This document shows, in pieces, positions 19,828 through 31,544 of a stretch of DNA of 48,552 nucleotides. Under the pieces are notes generated by a model. It did no database searches, had not been told where the DNA came from, and worked only from the letters and a program-made list of their open reading frames with translations. Source of the stretch: Rhodanobacter sp. 67-28. Its GTDB lineage: Bacteria; Pseudomonadota; Gammaproteobacteria; Xanthomonadales; Rhodanobacteraceae. Positions within the stretch are counted from its first letter, which is position 1, and the number at the start of each line of letters is the position of its first letter. The DNA lies in the NCBI GenBank assembly GCA_001898415.1, contig MKTU01000051.1, positions 82,910 through 131,461 of the forward strand, given 5' to 3'. A program made the position numbers and the translations under genes.

Positions 19828-20681
19828 GCGCGGTAATCACGGCCAGCGGCCTCGGCAAGCGTTACAAGTCGACGCTCGCGCTGGACAACGTCAGCTTCCA
19901 GGTCGAACCAGGGCGCATCGTCGGCCTGATCGGCCCCAACGGTGCCGGCAAGACCACAGCGCTGAAGGCCATCCTGGGCCTGACCGACTTCACCGGCGAG
20001 CTGAACGTGCTGGGTTTCGACCCGCGCAAGCAGCGCGACCGGCTGATGGGCGAGGTGTGCTTCATCGCCGACGTGGCGGTGCTGCCGCGCTGGATCCGCG
20101 TCAGCGAGGTGGTCGACTTCGTCGCCAACGTGCACCCGCGCTTCGATCGCGCCAAGTGCGAGGCGTTCCTGGCCCGTACCAAGCTGCAACCGGGCCAGCG
20201 CGTACGCCAGATGTCCAAGGGCATGATCGTGCAACTGCACCTGGCCCTGGTGATGGCGATCGACGCCAAGCTGCTGATCCTGGACGAGCCGACCCTGGGC
20301 CTGGACATCCTCTACCGCAAGCAGTTCTACCAGAACCTGCTGGAGGACTACTTCGACGAGAACAAGACCATCATCGTCACCACCCACCAGGTGGAGGAGG
20401 TCGAGCACATTCTCACCGACCTGATGTTCATCCGTGACGGCCGGATCGTGCTCGACGCGGACATGGACGCCGTGGGCGAGCGCTACATCGAGGTGATGGT
20501 CAACGCCGACCGGGCCGACGCGGCCCGGGCGCTGAAGCCGCTGGACGAACGCCAGGTCTTCGGCAAGAGCATCTTTCTGTTCGACGGTGTCGGACGCGCG
20601 CAACTGGAGGCGCTGGGCGAAACCCGCCGGCCATCCATCAGCGACCTGTTCGTCGCCACCATGAAGGGAACCTACGCATGA
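19824..20681 (+). CDS. ABC transporter ATP-binding protein of the YtrA operon
   Basis: The 285-residue protein has Walker A GPNGAGKT (37-44), Walker B LLILDEP (150-156) followed by TLGLD, and the switch histidine in VTTHQVEEVEH. The signature motif is degenerate: QMSKGM (129-134) in place of LSGGQ, as is common in the YtrB/EcsA-like family. It powers the membrane subunit encoded next, with which it overlaps by four bases. The substrate is not evident; peptide-antibiotic or lipid-cycle stress is the usual context for YtrA-linked transporters. Confidence 0.92.
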   Translation: MSAVITASGLGKRYKSTLALDNVSFQVEPGRIVGLIGPNGAGKTTALKAILGLTDFTGELNVLGFDPRKQRDRLMGEVCFIADVAVLPRWIRVSEVVDFVANVHPRFDRAKCEAFLARTKLQPGQRVRQMSKGMIVQLHLALVMAIDAKLLILDEPTLGLDILYRKQFYQNLLEDYFDENKTIIVTTHQVEEVEHILTDLMFIRDGRIVLDADMDAVGERYIEVMVNADRADAARALKPLDERQVFGKSIFLFDGVGRAQLEALGETRRPSISDLFVATMKGTYA

Positions 20682-21637
20682 ACACCTTCCTGTGGTTGGT
20701 CAAGCGCGAATTCTGGGAGCACCGCGGCGGCTTCCTGCGTGCGCCGGTGATCACCGCCGCGATTTTCCTGCTGCTGAACCTGATGGGCATCGTGACCGGC
20801 GAGGTGATGGGCCGGCAGATGGGTTTCCAGCTGGGCATCGGCAGCAACAACCTGCACCTGCTCACCCGCGACCTCGACCAGCAGTCGATGGAGGCAGTCG
20901 GCGCCGGGCTGGACCTGGTGATGTACTCCTCCACCATGATCATCAGCATCGTGCTCGGCTTCGTGGTGTTCTTCTACTGCCTCGGCGCGCTCTACGACGA
21001 CCGCCGCGACCGCAGCATCCTGTTCTGGAAATCGCTGCCGGTTTCGGACACCGCAACCGTGCTGTCCAAGGTCTTCTCCGCCACCGTGGTCGCGCCGTTG
21101 ATCGCGGTGGTCGTGGGCGCCCTCACCGGGATCGTGATGCTGCTGATGTTCGCCATCACCCTGTCCCTGCATGGCGTCAGCGTGTGGCACCTGCTGAGCC
21201 TGTCGCACCCGCTGCGGGTGATCACCAACCTGGTCGGCTCGATCCCCCTCTACGTGCTGTGGGCACTGCCCACCGTGGGCTGGCTGATGCTCTGCTCGGC
21301 CTGGGCGCGCAGCAAGCCCTTCCTGTGGGCGGTGGCATTGCCGGTGGGCGTCGGCATCGTGATCGGCTGGTTCAACCTGCTGGGCACGCTGAATATCTCC
21401 AACGACTGGTACTGGCGTGGCGTGGTGGCCCGCATCCTGGGCAGCGTGTTCCCGGGCGGCTGGTTCAGCGAGGTCAGCGGCATCGGCGGCGACAACCCGG
21501 CGCAGGTGCTCTCCACCCTGAGCGTGATGCACAGCTACAGCGCGATGGGCTCGATGAACCTCTGGATCGGCGTGGCCGCGGCCGCCGCCATGTTGGCCGG
21601 CGCGATCTGGTTCCGCCGCTGGCGCGACGACAGCTGA
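20678..21637 (+). CDS. ABC transporter permease of the YtrA operon
   Basis: The 319-residue integral membrane protein has about six hydrophobic segments (around 23-42, 88-108, 133-165, 190-215, 222-245 and 293-310), an ABC-2-type topology. The loop ALYDDRRDRSILFWKSLPVSDTATVLSK between the second and third segments is the conserved cytoplasmic coupling region of this permease family. With the ATPase upstream it forms a two-gene half-exporter pair. It precedes a DUF2884 lipoprotein gene by 34 bases, probably in the same transcript. Confidence 0.9.
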   Translation: MNTFLWLVKREFWEHRGGFLRAPVITAAIFLLLNLMGIVTGEVMGRQMGFQLGIGSNNLHLLTRDLDQQSMEAVGAGLDLVMYSSTMIISIVLGFVVFFYCLGALYDDRRDRSILFWKSLPVSDTATVLSKVFSATVVAPLIAVVVGALTGIVMLLMFAITLSLHGVSVWHLLSLSHPLRVITNLVGSIPLYVLWALPTVGWLMLCSAWARSKPFLWAVALPVGVGIVIGWFNLLGTLNISNDWYWRGVVARILGSVFPGGWFSEVSGIGGDNPAQVLSTLSVMHSYSAMGSMNLWIGVAAAAAMLAGAIWFRRWRDDS

Positions 21638-21671
21638 GTTGCGTTCCAACACACGACTTGGAGAAGCACCC

Positions 21672-22364
21672 ATGAAATCCCTCACCCTCAACGCCCTCGC
21701 CCTGGCCTTGCTGTTGCCGCTGGCCGCCTGCGGCCAGTCGGACCACACGGACTCCCAGCCGGCCTCCTCGGCAACCACCGCACAAACTGCCGGTGACAAG
21801 GCGCCCACCTCGTGGGTGGCCCGTCGCGTCGACGACGCCATGCAGAAGGCCCGGCAGGAACTGGCGACCAAAAACATCGACGTGGACACCGTCCACATCG
21901 GCAGCACCCTGCGCATGGGCCGCTCGACATCCAACGCCCAGATCACGCCGCAAGGCGAGCTGCTGATCGACGGCAAGCCGGTCGCCGCCACGCCGGAGCA
22001 ACGGCAGCTGCTGCTGGACTACCGCCACCGCGTCATCGACATCGCCGAGGCCGGCATGGCGATCGGCACGCAAGGCGCGGACCTCGGCATGCATGCCGCC
22101 AGCGCAGCGCTGAGCGGCGCGTTCAGCGGCAAGAGCGACGCGGAAATCGAGGCGGCGATCAAGCCGCAGACCGACCGCATCCAGGCCGCCGCCCTCGAAC
22201 TGTGCAAACGCCTGCCCGACCTGCGCGCCGCCCAGCAGCAGCTGGCAACCACGATGCCCGCATTCAAGCCCTACGCGACGATGACGGAGGAAGACGTGCA
22301 GGACTGCGACAAGAACATTGCCAACTCGGGCCACAAGAAAGGCGTGACCGTGCTGTCGTTCTGA
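21672..22364 (+). CDS. DUF2884 (YggN-like) lipoprotein
   Basis: The 230-residue protein has a lipoprotein signal with lipobox LAAC (Cys20) and a YggN-type core: AQITPQGELLIDGKPVAATPEQRQ followed by LLDYRHRVIDIAEAGMAIG. Near the C-terminus two cysteines (ELCKRLP and DVQDCDKN) may form a disulfide. GGAG precedes the ATG at good distance. It is the last gene of the YtrA-type operon, and its envelope location fits a cell-envelope role for the whole unit. The biochemical function of DUF2884 proteins is not known to me. Confidence 0.8.
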   Translation: MKSLTLNALALALLLPLAACGQSDHTDSQPASSATTAQTAGDKAPTSWVARRVDDAMQKARQELATKNIDVDTVHIGSTLRMGRSTSNAQITPQGELLIDGKPVAATPEQRQLLLDYRHRVIDIAEAGMAIGTQGADLGMHAASAALSGAFSGKSDAEIEAAIKPQTDRIQAAALELCKRLPDLRAAQQQLATTMPAFKPYATMTEEDVQDCDKNIANSGHKKGVTVLSF

Positions 22365-22368
22365 GGAC

Positions 22369-22500
22369 GGGATTCGGGATTCGCGAGAGCAAAAGCAAAG
22401 GCATCGCCCGCGAGCGGGCTTCTGCGAGATGACGGAGGCTGCAGGAGCCCGCTCGCGGGCGATGCCTTTGCAAATCACCAATCCCGTATCCCGAATCCCT
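22369..22500. repeat. composite palindrome: heptads outside, GTAGGAGC-type element inside
   Basis: Outer arms are GGGATTCGGGATTCG (22369-22383) and AATCCCGTATCCCGAATCCC (about 22480-22499). Inner 31-base arms lie at 22395-22425 and 22441-22471 and match except for one base; they hold the GCATCGCCCGCGAGCGGGCT core. The element fills the space between the convergent DUF2884 and fumC genes and could end transcription from both sides. Confidence 0.85.
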
Positions 22501-22506
22501 GGTTGT

Positions 22507-25481
<2,975 letters not shown>

Positions 25482-25584
25482 CCGCTCCGCGCGGCACGAC
25501 AACCGGCACCACCCCCCGCGCGATTGCGTCGAACCGGCAGTACGCCTTAGGCTCGGCGCTTGCGATCATCCCGGGGAAGTCGAC

Positions 25585-27399
25585 ATGCATCCATTGCGCG
25601 CGCTCACACTCTCTGCCGTCGTTGCCGCCACCTTTCTTGCCGGCTGCTCCGCCGACGCCTCGCTGTCGGGCCAGTCCACGCCGGCCGCCGCATCCAGCGT
25701 CCACGCGGCGGACGCCGGCCGCAACGCGGCACTGGCAACGGACGTCGACGCGTTCCTTGCCGGCTACTTCCAGCACTACCCGGTGTTCGCGGCCAACGCC
25801 GGCAAGCACGAGTTCGACGGTCGCCTGCCCGATTTCAGCGCCGAAGGCCTGAAGGCCAACGCGGACTGGCTGCATGCGCAAAGGAAGAGCTTTGCCGCAT
25901 TCACCGATGACGAGCTGGATGCCCGCGGCCGATTCCAGCGCGACTACGTACTGGCGGTGATCGACGGCCAATTGTTCTGGCTGGAGGATTCGGGCGCTCC
26001 GTACAAGAACCCCACCTTCTACACCGGCGACCTGTCGCCGAGCATGTACCTGACCCGGCCATACGCGCCGCTGGCGCAGCGCATGGCGGCCTTCGTGACT
26101 TACCAGGAGGCGCTGCCCAAGGCGCTGGCGCAGATCAAGGCCAACCTCAAGCTGCCACTGCCCGCCTCGTACATCGACGTGGGCGTCAATTCGTTCGCAG
26201 GCTTCGCCAGCTTCTTCAGGACCGACGTGCCCGGCATCTTCGCCCAGGTGAAGGACGATGCCCTGCAGGCGCGCTTCAAGGCCAGCAACGCCGCCGCCAT
26301 CAAGGCCTCGCAAGAGCTGGCCGACTGGCTCAAGGCGCAGAAACCGCACGCCACCCAGGACTTCGCGCTGGGCGCGGACAAGTTCGCGAAGATGCTGCAT
26401 GCCACCGAACGGGTCGACCTTCCGCTGGACCAGCTCAAGGCGATCGGCGAATCCGATCTTGCGCGCAACCTTGCCTCGCTCAAGAGCGCCTGCGACAAGT
26501 TTGCCCCGGGCCAATCGCTGAAGGATTGCGTGGCGAAGGAGAGCGCCGACAAACCCGTCGGCGGCGCAGTGGAAGGCGCCCGCGCGCAGCTCGCCAGCCT
26601 GCGCCAGTTCATCGTCGACAAGGATCTGGTCAGCATTCCCGGCACCGAGCAGGCCAAGGCCGAAGAGGCCCCGCCGTTCAACCGCTGGAACTTCGCCTAC
26701 ATCGAGATCCCCGGCCCGTACGAGAACAACCTGCCGTCGGTGTACTACATCGCCCCGCCGGACCCGACCTGGAGCAAGGCTGACCAGGCCGCCTACGTGC
26801 CGGGCAAGGCGGCGCTGCTGTTCGTCTCCGCGCATGAAGTCTGGCCCGGCCACTTCCTGCAGTTCCTGCACGCCAACCGTGCGCACTGGAAGTTCGGCCA
26901 GCTGTTCGTCGGCTACGCCTTCGCCGAAGGCTGGGCACATTACGCCGAGGAGATGATGTTCGACGCCGGCCTCGACGGCGCCACGCCGGAAGTCCATATC
27001 GGCCAGCTCACCAACGCCCTGCTGCGCGACGTGCGCTACCTCTCGGCGATCGGCCTGCACACCGGCGGCATGAGCATGGCCCAGTCCGAGCAGATGTTCC
27101 GCGACAAGGCCTTCCAGGACCCCGGCAACGCCCGCCAGCAGGCCGCCCGCGGCACCTACGACCCGGCCTATCTCAACTACACCATGGGCAAGCTGATGAT
27201 CATGCAGCTGCGCAAGGACTGGATCGCGGCGCACCCCGGCCCGAATGCGCTGAAGGCCTTCCACGACCAGTTCCTCAGCTACGGCGGGCCGCCGATTCCG
27301 CTGGTGCGTCAGCAGATGCTGGGCGGGAAAGCCGAAGCGAAGCTGTGGACGGCGAGCGCGACGGCGCCGGCAGCGGAAGCGTCCGCTTCGTCCCACTAG
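25585..27399 (+). CDS. DUF885 family lipoprotein, predicted metallopeptidase-like
   Basis: The 604-residue protein has a lipoprotein signal with lipobox LAGC (Cys21). The C-terminal half has the DUF885 hallmarks: HEVWPGH (417-423), which resembles the zinc-binding HExxH with an inserted residue, and EGWAHYAEEM about 30 residues later, which supplies a third ligand-like Glu. DUF885 proteins are regarded as uncharacterised zinc carboxypeptidase-like enzymes. It should sit in the periplasm, anchored to a membrane. GGGGA precedes the ATG. It is monocistronic, followed by a 15-bp perfect hairpin. Confidence 0.85.
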   Translation: MHPLRALTLSAVVAATFLAGCSADASLSGQSTPAAASSVHAADAGRNAALATDVDAFLAGYFQHYPVFAANAGKHEFDGRLPDFSAEGLKANADWLHAQRKSFAAFTDDELDARGRFQRDYVLAVIDGQLFWLEDSGAPYKNPTFYTGDLSPSMYLTRPYAPLAQRMAAFVTYQEALPKALAQIKANLKLPLPASYIDVGVNSFAGFASFFRTDVPGIFAQVKDDALQARFKASNAAAIKASQELADWLKAQKPHATQDFALGADKFAKMLHATERVDLPLDQLKAIGESDLARNLASLKSACDKFAPGQSLKDCVAKESADKPVGGAVEGARAQLASLRQFIVDKDLVSIPGTEQAKAEEAPPFNRWNFAYIEIPGPYENNLPSVYYIAPPDPTWSKADQAAYVPGKAALLFVSAHEVWPGHFLQFLHANRAHWKFGQLFVGYAFAEGWAHYAEEMMFDAGLDGATPEVHIGQLTNALLRDVRYLSAIGLHTGGMSMAQSEQMFRDKAFQDPGNARQQAARGTYDPAYLNYTMGKLMIMQLRKDWIAAHPGPNALKAFHDQFLSYGGPPIPLVRQQMLGGKAEAKLWTASATAPAAEASASSH

Positions 27400-27417
27400 G
27401 CCCTCAGTGGCCACGCT

Positions 27418-27457
27418 GATCAGGCTCATTCGCCTTCCAAGACGAATGAGCCTGATC
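27418..27457. repeat. 15-bp perfect inverted repeat, no U-tract
   Basis: GATCAGGCTCATTCG (27418-27432) and CGAATGAGCCTGATC (27443-27457) pair perfectly around a 10-base loop. It follows the DUF885 gene but has no T-run on either strand, so it may stabilise the mRNA 3' end or bind a protein rather than terminate. Confidence 0.7.
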
Positions 27458-27584
27458 GCGTCGATGCAGCGACAGCGGCGCGACACCGCGGTCGCATCGC
27501 CGCCATCGAGATGACTGCCTTCATCGTGACATGACGAACGGCGCGGTAGCGTCGTCCGCGATGGATGGCCTCCGCGGGATTTCC

Positions 27585-28295
27585 ATGGTCGAAGTGCGTA
27601 TTGGCATCGCCGGCTGGTCGATTCCTTCCGCGCTGGCGAGCCGCTTCCCCGAGGGCAACAGCCACCTCGAGCGATACGCGCAGCGGTTCAATTGTGTCGA
27701 GATCAATTCCTCGTTCTACCGCCCGCATCGGCCGGCCACCTACCGTCGCTGGGCGGCCAGCGTGCCGGCAGCGTTCCGCTTTGCGGTGAAGATGCCGCGC
27801 GCCATCAGCCACGAGGCTCGCCTGCACGACTGCGAACCGGCGTTGCGCATCTTCCTGGGCCAGGTCGACGAACTGGAAATGAAACTGGGTTGCCTGCTGC
27901 TGCAGCTGCCGCCCAGCCTCGCCTATGCACCATCGACGGCGCTGCCGTTCTTCGATCGGCTGATGCGGCTGCATGCCGGGCCGGTGGCCTGCGAACCGCG
28001 CCACCCGTCGTGGTTCCGGCCGGCCGTCGATCGCGCGCTGCGTGAACGGGGTATCGCGCGGGTGGCTGCCGATCCGGCGCGACACCCGCGCGCAGCGGTC
28101 CCGGCGGGAGATCCCCGCCTCCAGTATTTCCGCCTGCATGGCGCACCGCGCATCTACTACGACGCCTACTCCGAGGCCGCGCTGCGCAGCATCGAACGTC
28201 GGCTGCGGCGTCCGCAGCGCTGGTGCATTTTCGACAACACTGCGCTCGGCCACGCCGTGGCGAACGGACTGGACCTGATCGAACGCATCAGCTGA
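27585..28295 (+). CDS. DUF72 (YecE-like) protein
   Basis: The 236-residue protein has the DUF72 TIM-barrel pattern: RIGIAGWSIP at the N-terminus, FNCVEINSSFYRPHRPATYRRWA, RFAVKMPRAISHEARL, LLQLPPSLAY, and late YFRLHGAPRIYYDAYS. The biochemical role of this widespread cytoplasmic family is not established. Start choice is uncertain: the ATG at 27585 begins right before the conserved VEVRIGIAGW; in-frame ATGs at 27561 and 27531 would add unconserved residues. Confidence 0.88.
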   Translation: MVEVRIGIAGWSIPSALASRFPEGNSHLERYAQRFNCVEINSSFYRPHRPATYRRWAASVPAAFRFAVKMPRAISHEARLHDCEPALRIFLGQVDELEMKLGCLLLQLPPSLAYAPSTALPFFDRLMRLHAGPVACEPRHPSWFRPAVDRALRERGIARVAADPARHPRAAVPAGDPRLQYFRLHGAPRIYYDAYSEAALRSIERRLRRPQRWCIFDNTALGHAVANGLDLIERIS

Positions 28296-28470
28296 TGCTC
28301 CACTTTCTCGTTCCTTACCGTGTCGTGGTCATTCGACGGGACATCGGTACCGGAAAAGCGCCGCCAGCAGGCTGCCAGCGAATGAACAAACTGCCAGAGC
28401 AGCGGCAGGTGCGACTGCCACGCGTGTGGCGATACGGGAAGATCCGGCCGGCAGTGCCCGCCCTGCGACG

Positions 28471-28504
28471 GCAGGCTCCGCCGCCTGCGGGCGGCGGAGC
28501 CTGC
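28471..28504 (-). terminator. 15-bp perfect hairpin after the amidohydrolase pair
   Basis: GCAGGCTCCGCCGCC (28471-28485) pairs perfectly with GGCGGCGGAGCCTGC (28490-28504) around TGCG, just past the stop of the minus-strand amidohydrolase operon. There is no U-tract, so its role as a terminator is inferred from strength and position. Confidence 0.5.
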
Positions 28505-28513
28505 GGCACGTGC

Positions 28514-29881
28514 CTATTGCGCCGCCGGCACGATGTAGCCGGGCGGCAAGTCCTTCCTGCCGCGCATCGCCTGCATGTAGCGGTCGCGCAGCAACGTCTG
28601 GCGGCTGACCATGGGAATCTTGCGGCCGGCGATGAAGACCTGGTCGGCGAAGCTGGACAGTTCCAGCGGGTCGCCGCTCCAGATCACCACGTCGGCCAGC
28701 TTGCCCTGCTCCAGCGTGCCCACGTCCTGGTCCATGCCGTAGATCCGCGCCGGGTTCAGCATCAGCGCCTTCAACGCGTCGAGCCACGGCAGGCCGTTGG
28801 CCACCGCATTGCCGGCAGCCTGGGTGACATTGCGCGCGTTGTGGGTGTCGCCGGTGGCGAAGGCGATCATCACGCCGGCTTTCTGCAGGCGCGCGGCGTT
28901 TTCCAGGGTCGAGCCCAGCGTCTCGAAATGTGCCGGCAGGTCTTCCAGCGGATTGAGCAGCACCGGCACGTGGGCGGCGGCGAGTTCGTCGGCGACCATC
29001 CAGGCTTCGGCGCCGCCGGAGACGATCAGCTTCAGCTTGAAGTCGCGGGCCAAGCGCAGCGCTGCCCGGATGTCGCTGGCGCGCTCGACGTGGAGCACCA
29101 GCGGCTCCTGGCCCGCCAGCACCGGACCGAGCGCCTCCAGGTCCAGCCGCGTCAGCGCGTACTTGCGGCGCTGGTTGCTGGCATAGGCGCTGGTGTTGTC
29201 GGCGTAGTCCCTCGCATCCTGCAGCGCCTCGCGCAGGGCCAGCATCGCGGCCGCGCGCGAGCCGCCGGCCTGTGCGGCGCCGGTCTCGCCCAGCGCGGCG
29301 AACATCGCCGCCGCATCGCGATGGATGAAGCCTTCGGTGGAACCCAGGTCGATGATGGCGCCACGGCCGGCGATGATGTGCTTGTCGCCGTTGGTGGGCG
29401 ACACCATCGCGCGGGTGACGCCGGCGATCCGGTTGACCGGGATCAGCATCGAGCGCGGGTTGATCGCGTCGGCCACGTCGAACGCGGCGCTGAAACGCGA
29501 GTCGCCGGCCGAGGCGTCGCGGGTTTCCTTCACCGCGCCCACCTCGACGATGCCGAACTGGCTTTGCGGGTCGAAGATGCCGGGCGTGACGATCTTGCCG
29601 GTGGCGTCGATGCGCTCGGCATCGGCGGGAATCTCGACGTTGGCGCCCACCGCGGCGATCCTGCCGTTCTTGACCAGCACCGTGCCGTGCTCGATCTTGC
29701 CGGCGGCGCCCAGCGTGTACACGGTGCCGCCGGTGATGGCGTAGGTCTTGCCATCGCCGGCAGCGTTGCCATTCGCAGGCGCCGCGGAACTGGCCGCCGC
29801 GGTATCGGCATGGCCGTCCGAATGGTCGGCCGGGCTGCAGGCGACGCAGAGCATCGCCAGGATCATGGCCAGGTATTTCAT
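28514..29881 (-). CDS. amidohydrolase-like lipoprotein lacking the HxH metal motif
   Basis: The 455-residue protein has a lipoprotein signal (lipobox VAC, Cys15) and an amidohydrolase fold: N-terminal beta-domain (TYAITGGTVYTLG), IDATGKIVTPGIFD, and the closing GTLEQGKLADVVIWSGDP. Where active members have DVHSH, this one reads DPQSQ (104-108), so both first-shell histidines are glutamine. IVSGGAEAW stands where its neighbour has a HH pair, while LHVERASD and ATGDTHN keep one His and the Asp. It is probably a pseudoenzyme or a single-metal form. It overlaps the stop of the intact paralogue by four bases, suggesting the two form a complex. Confidence 0.85.
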   Translation of the reverse strand: MKYLAMILAMLCVACSPADHSDGHADTAAASSAAPANGNAAGDGKTYAITGGTVYTLGAAGKIEHGTVLVKNGRIAAVGANVEIPADAERIDATGKIVTPGIFDPQSQFGIVEVGAVKETRDASAGDSRFSAAFDVADAINPRSMLIPVNRIAGVTRAMVSPTNGDKHIIAGRGAIIDLGSTEGFIHRDAAAMFAALGETGAAQAGGSRAAAMLALREALQDARDYADNTSAYASNQRRKYALTRLDLEALGPVLAGQEPLVLHVERASDIRAALRLARDFKLKLIVSGGAEAWMVADELAAAHVPVLLNPLEDLPAHFETLGSTLENAARLQKAGVMIAFATGDTHNARNVTQAAGNAVANGLPWLDALKALMLNPARIYGMDQDVGTLEQGKLADVVIWSGDPLELSSFADQVFIAGRKIPMVSRQTLLRDRYMQAMRGRKDLPPGYIVPAAQ

Positions 29882-31317
29882 CGTGCGCCCTCCCCTGCGG
29901 CGGCATCGGTGGCATGCGGGTCGATGAAGCTGCCCAGCATGAAATCGGAGGTCGATTGCCGCTGCGGTTCGTCGCGCTCGTAGACCACGGCGCCGTCGAG
30001 GAACACCTTCTCGGTGCGCGCGTAGACGCTGAACGGGTCGGCGCTCCAGATCACCACGTCGGCATCCTTGCCCGGTTCCAGCGAGCCGATGCGGTCGGCC
30101 AGGCCCAGCGCCTTGGCCGGGTTGAGCGTCATCCACATCACCGCGTGCTCCTTGCTGATGTCGAGCCCGGCACGCCGCCCTGCGGCCAGCGCCTTGGCTA
30201 CTTCCTGGTTGAGGCGCTGGATGCCGTTCTCGTCGTCCGAGTGGATCATCGCGCAGGCACCGCCGGCATCGACCATCGCGATGTTGGCGCGGATGCCGTC
30301 CCACGCTTCCATCTTGAAGCCCCACCAGTCGGCCCACATCGCCGCGCAGGTGTCCGTCTTCGCCAGCAGGTGCGGAATCTTGTACGCCTCGACGGCATGG
30401 TGAAACGCCGCGATCTTGAAGCCGAACTCGTTTGCCACGTCGAGCAAGGCGGCCATCTCGTCGGCGCGGTAGCAATGCATCTGTACGCGGATCTTGCCGC
30501 CGAGCACTTCGGCCAGAGTCTCCTTGCCCAGATCGCGCTTGGGCGGCGGGCCGGCCTCCGTGGCGCCCTTGGCCTTGACCTTCGCCTCCCACGCCTTCCA
30601 CTCGCGGTCGTAGGCCTGCGCGTCGGCGAACGCCTGCCGGTAGCCGGCGACGTCGCCCATCAGCGTCGACGGAAACTGGTGACGGCTTCCGTAGACCCGC
30701 ATCGGATTCTCGCCGCAGGCCATCTTCAGGCCATACGGCGCATCCGGAAATTTCATTCCCTGCACGGTGGTGGCCGGCACGTTCTTCAACACCACGCTGC
30801 GCCCGCCGATCAGGTTGCCGGAACCGGGCAGGATCTCCAGCGTGGTCACGCCACCGGCGCGCGCGGTGTTGAAGCCCGGGTCCTGCGGCCACACCGAATG
30901 CTCGGCCATCACCTGCGGCGTGGTCGGGTTGGTCATCTCGTTGCCGTTGGCGGTGGCATCCACCGATGGCGACGGATAGACGCCCAGATGCGAATGCACG
31001 TCGATCAGTCCGGGCGTGACGAACTTGCCCTTGGCATCGATCACCACCGCACCGGCCGGCGCCTCGACCTGCTTGCCGATCGCCGCGACCTTGCCGTCAC
31101 GCAACAGCACCGACCCATCGTCAATGCGCTCGCCGGTACCGGTGTAGATCGTCGCGTGCTCGATCAGCGTGACTTGCGAAGGCAGCGGCTGGTAGGTGGA
31201 CGGGAAGGCGTCCGGCGGAAATTCGGTGGGCTGCGGCGTTGCAGCCTGGGCGACCACCCCGGCGGACACCACCAGCAAAACCGCGAGCACCGCCGCGCGC
31301 AAGTGTGACGATTTCAT
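29878..31317 (-). CDS. exported amidohydrolase (imidazolonepropionase-like) with intact metal site
   Basis: The 479-residue protein has a signal peptide (hydrophobic 8-24, likely cleavage near AQA). The amidohydrolase metal ligands are present: HSH (His108, His110) in TPGLIDVHSHLG, His281 (VQMHCYRADE), His306/307 (AAFHHAVEAY) and Asp361 (MIHSDDENG). GGGAG precedes the ATG. It would hydrolyse an amide, peptide or ring bond in the periplasm; the substrate is unknown. It is translationally coupled to the HxH-less paralogue downstream and lies behind a TonB receptor gene on the same strand, which suggests uptake and processing of one compound. Confidence 0.88.
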   Translation of the reverse strand: MKSSHLRAAVLAVLLVVSAGVVAQAATPQPTEFPPDAFPSTYQPLPSQVTLIEHATIYTGTGERIDDGSVLLRDGKVAAIGKQVEAPAGAVVIDAKGKFVTPGLIDVHSHLGVYPSPSVDATANGNEMTNPTTPQVMAEHSVWPQDPGFNTARAGGVTTLEILPGSGNLIGGRSVVLKNVPATTVQGMKFPDAPYGLKMACGENPMRVYGSRHQFPSTLMGDVAGYRQAFADAQAYDREWKAWEAKVKAKGATEAGPPPKRDLGKETLAEVLGGKIRVQMHCYRADEMAALLDVANEFGFKIAAFHHAVEAYKIPHLLAKTDTCAAMWADWWGFKMEAWDGIRANIAMVDAGGACAMIHSDDENGIQRLNQEVAKALAAGRRAGLDISKEHAVMWMTLNPAKALGLADRIGSLEPGKDADVVIWSADPFSVYARTEKVFLDGAVVYERDEPQRQSTSDFMLGSFIDPHATDAAAGEGAR

Positions 31318-31503
31318 CTTCGCTCCCAAGTTGGCCCCAATGCCACGCCAGCCCTGGCTGCGATGTGCGGCGCATCCGTTGCCGCCGTCCGCAAACCGTA
31401 CAGGGAAGTGGCGGCAAAGTCTTGCTTGCAATGGCGCGGGGCGGCGTGAGGCTACTGGGTCAGCGGAGAGCGCGCTCGTCGGCTGAGCCATCAACTATCG
31501 TCC

Positions 31504-31521
31504 CCCCGGGCACACCCGGGG
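31504..31521 (-). terminator. possible terminator hairpin after the TonB receptor gene
   Basis: CCCCGGG (31504-31510) pairs with CCCGGGG (31515-31521) around CACA, 24 bases beyond the receptor's stop on the minus strand. No U-tract follows, so it may only attenuate readthrough into the amidohydrolase pair. Confidence 0.4.
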
Positions 31522-31544
31522 AGACGGTCCATGGCGACGACCGG

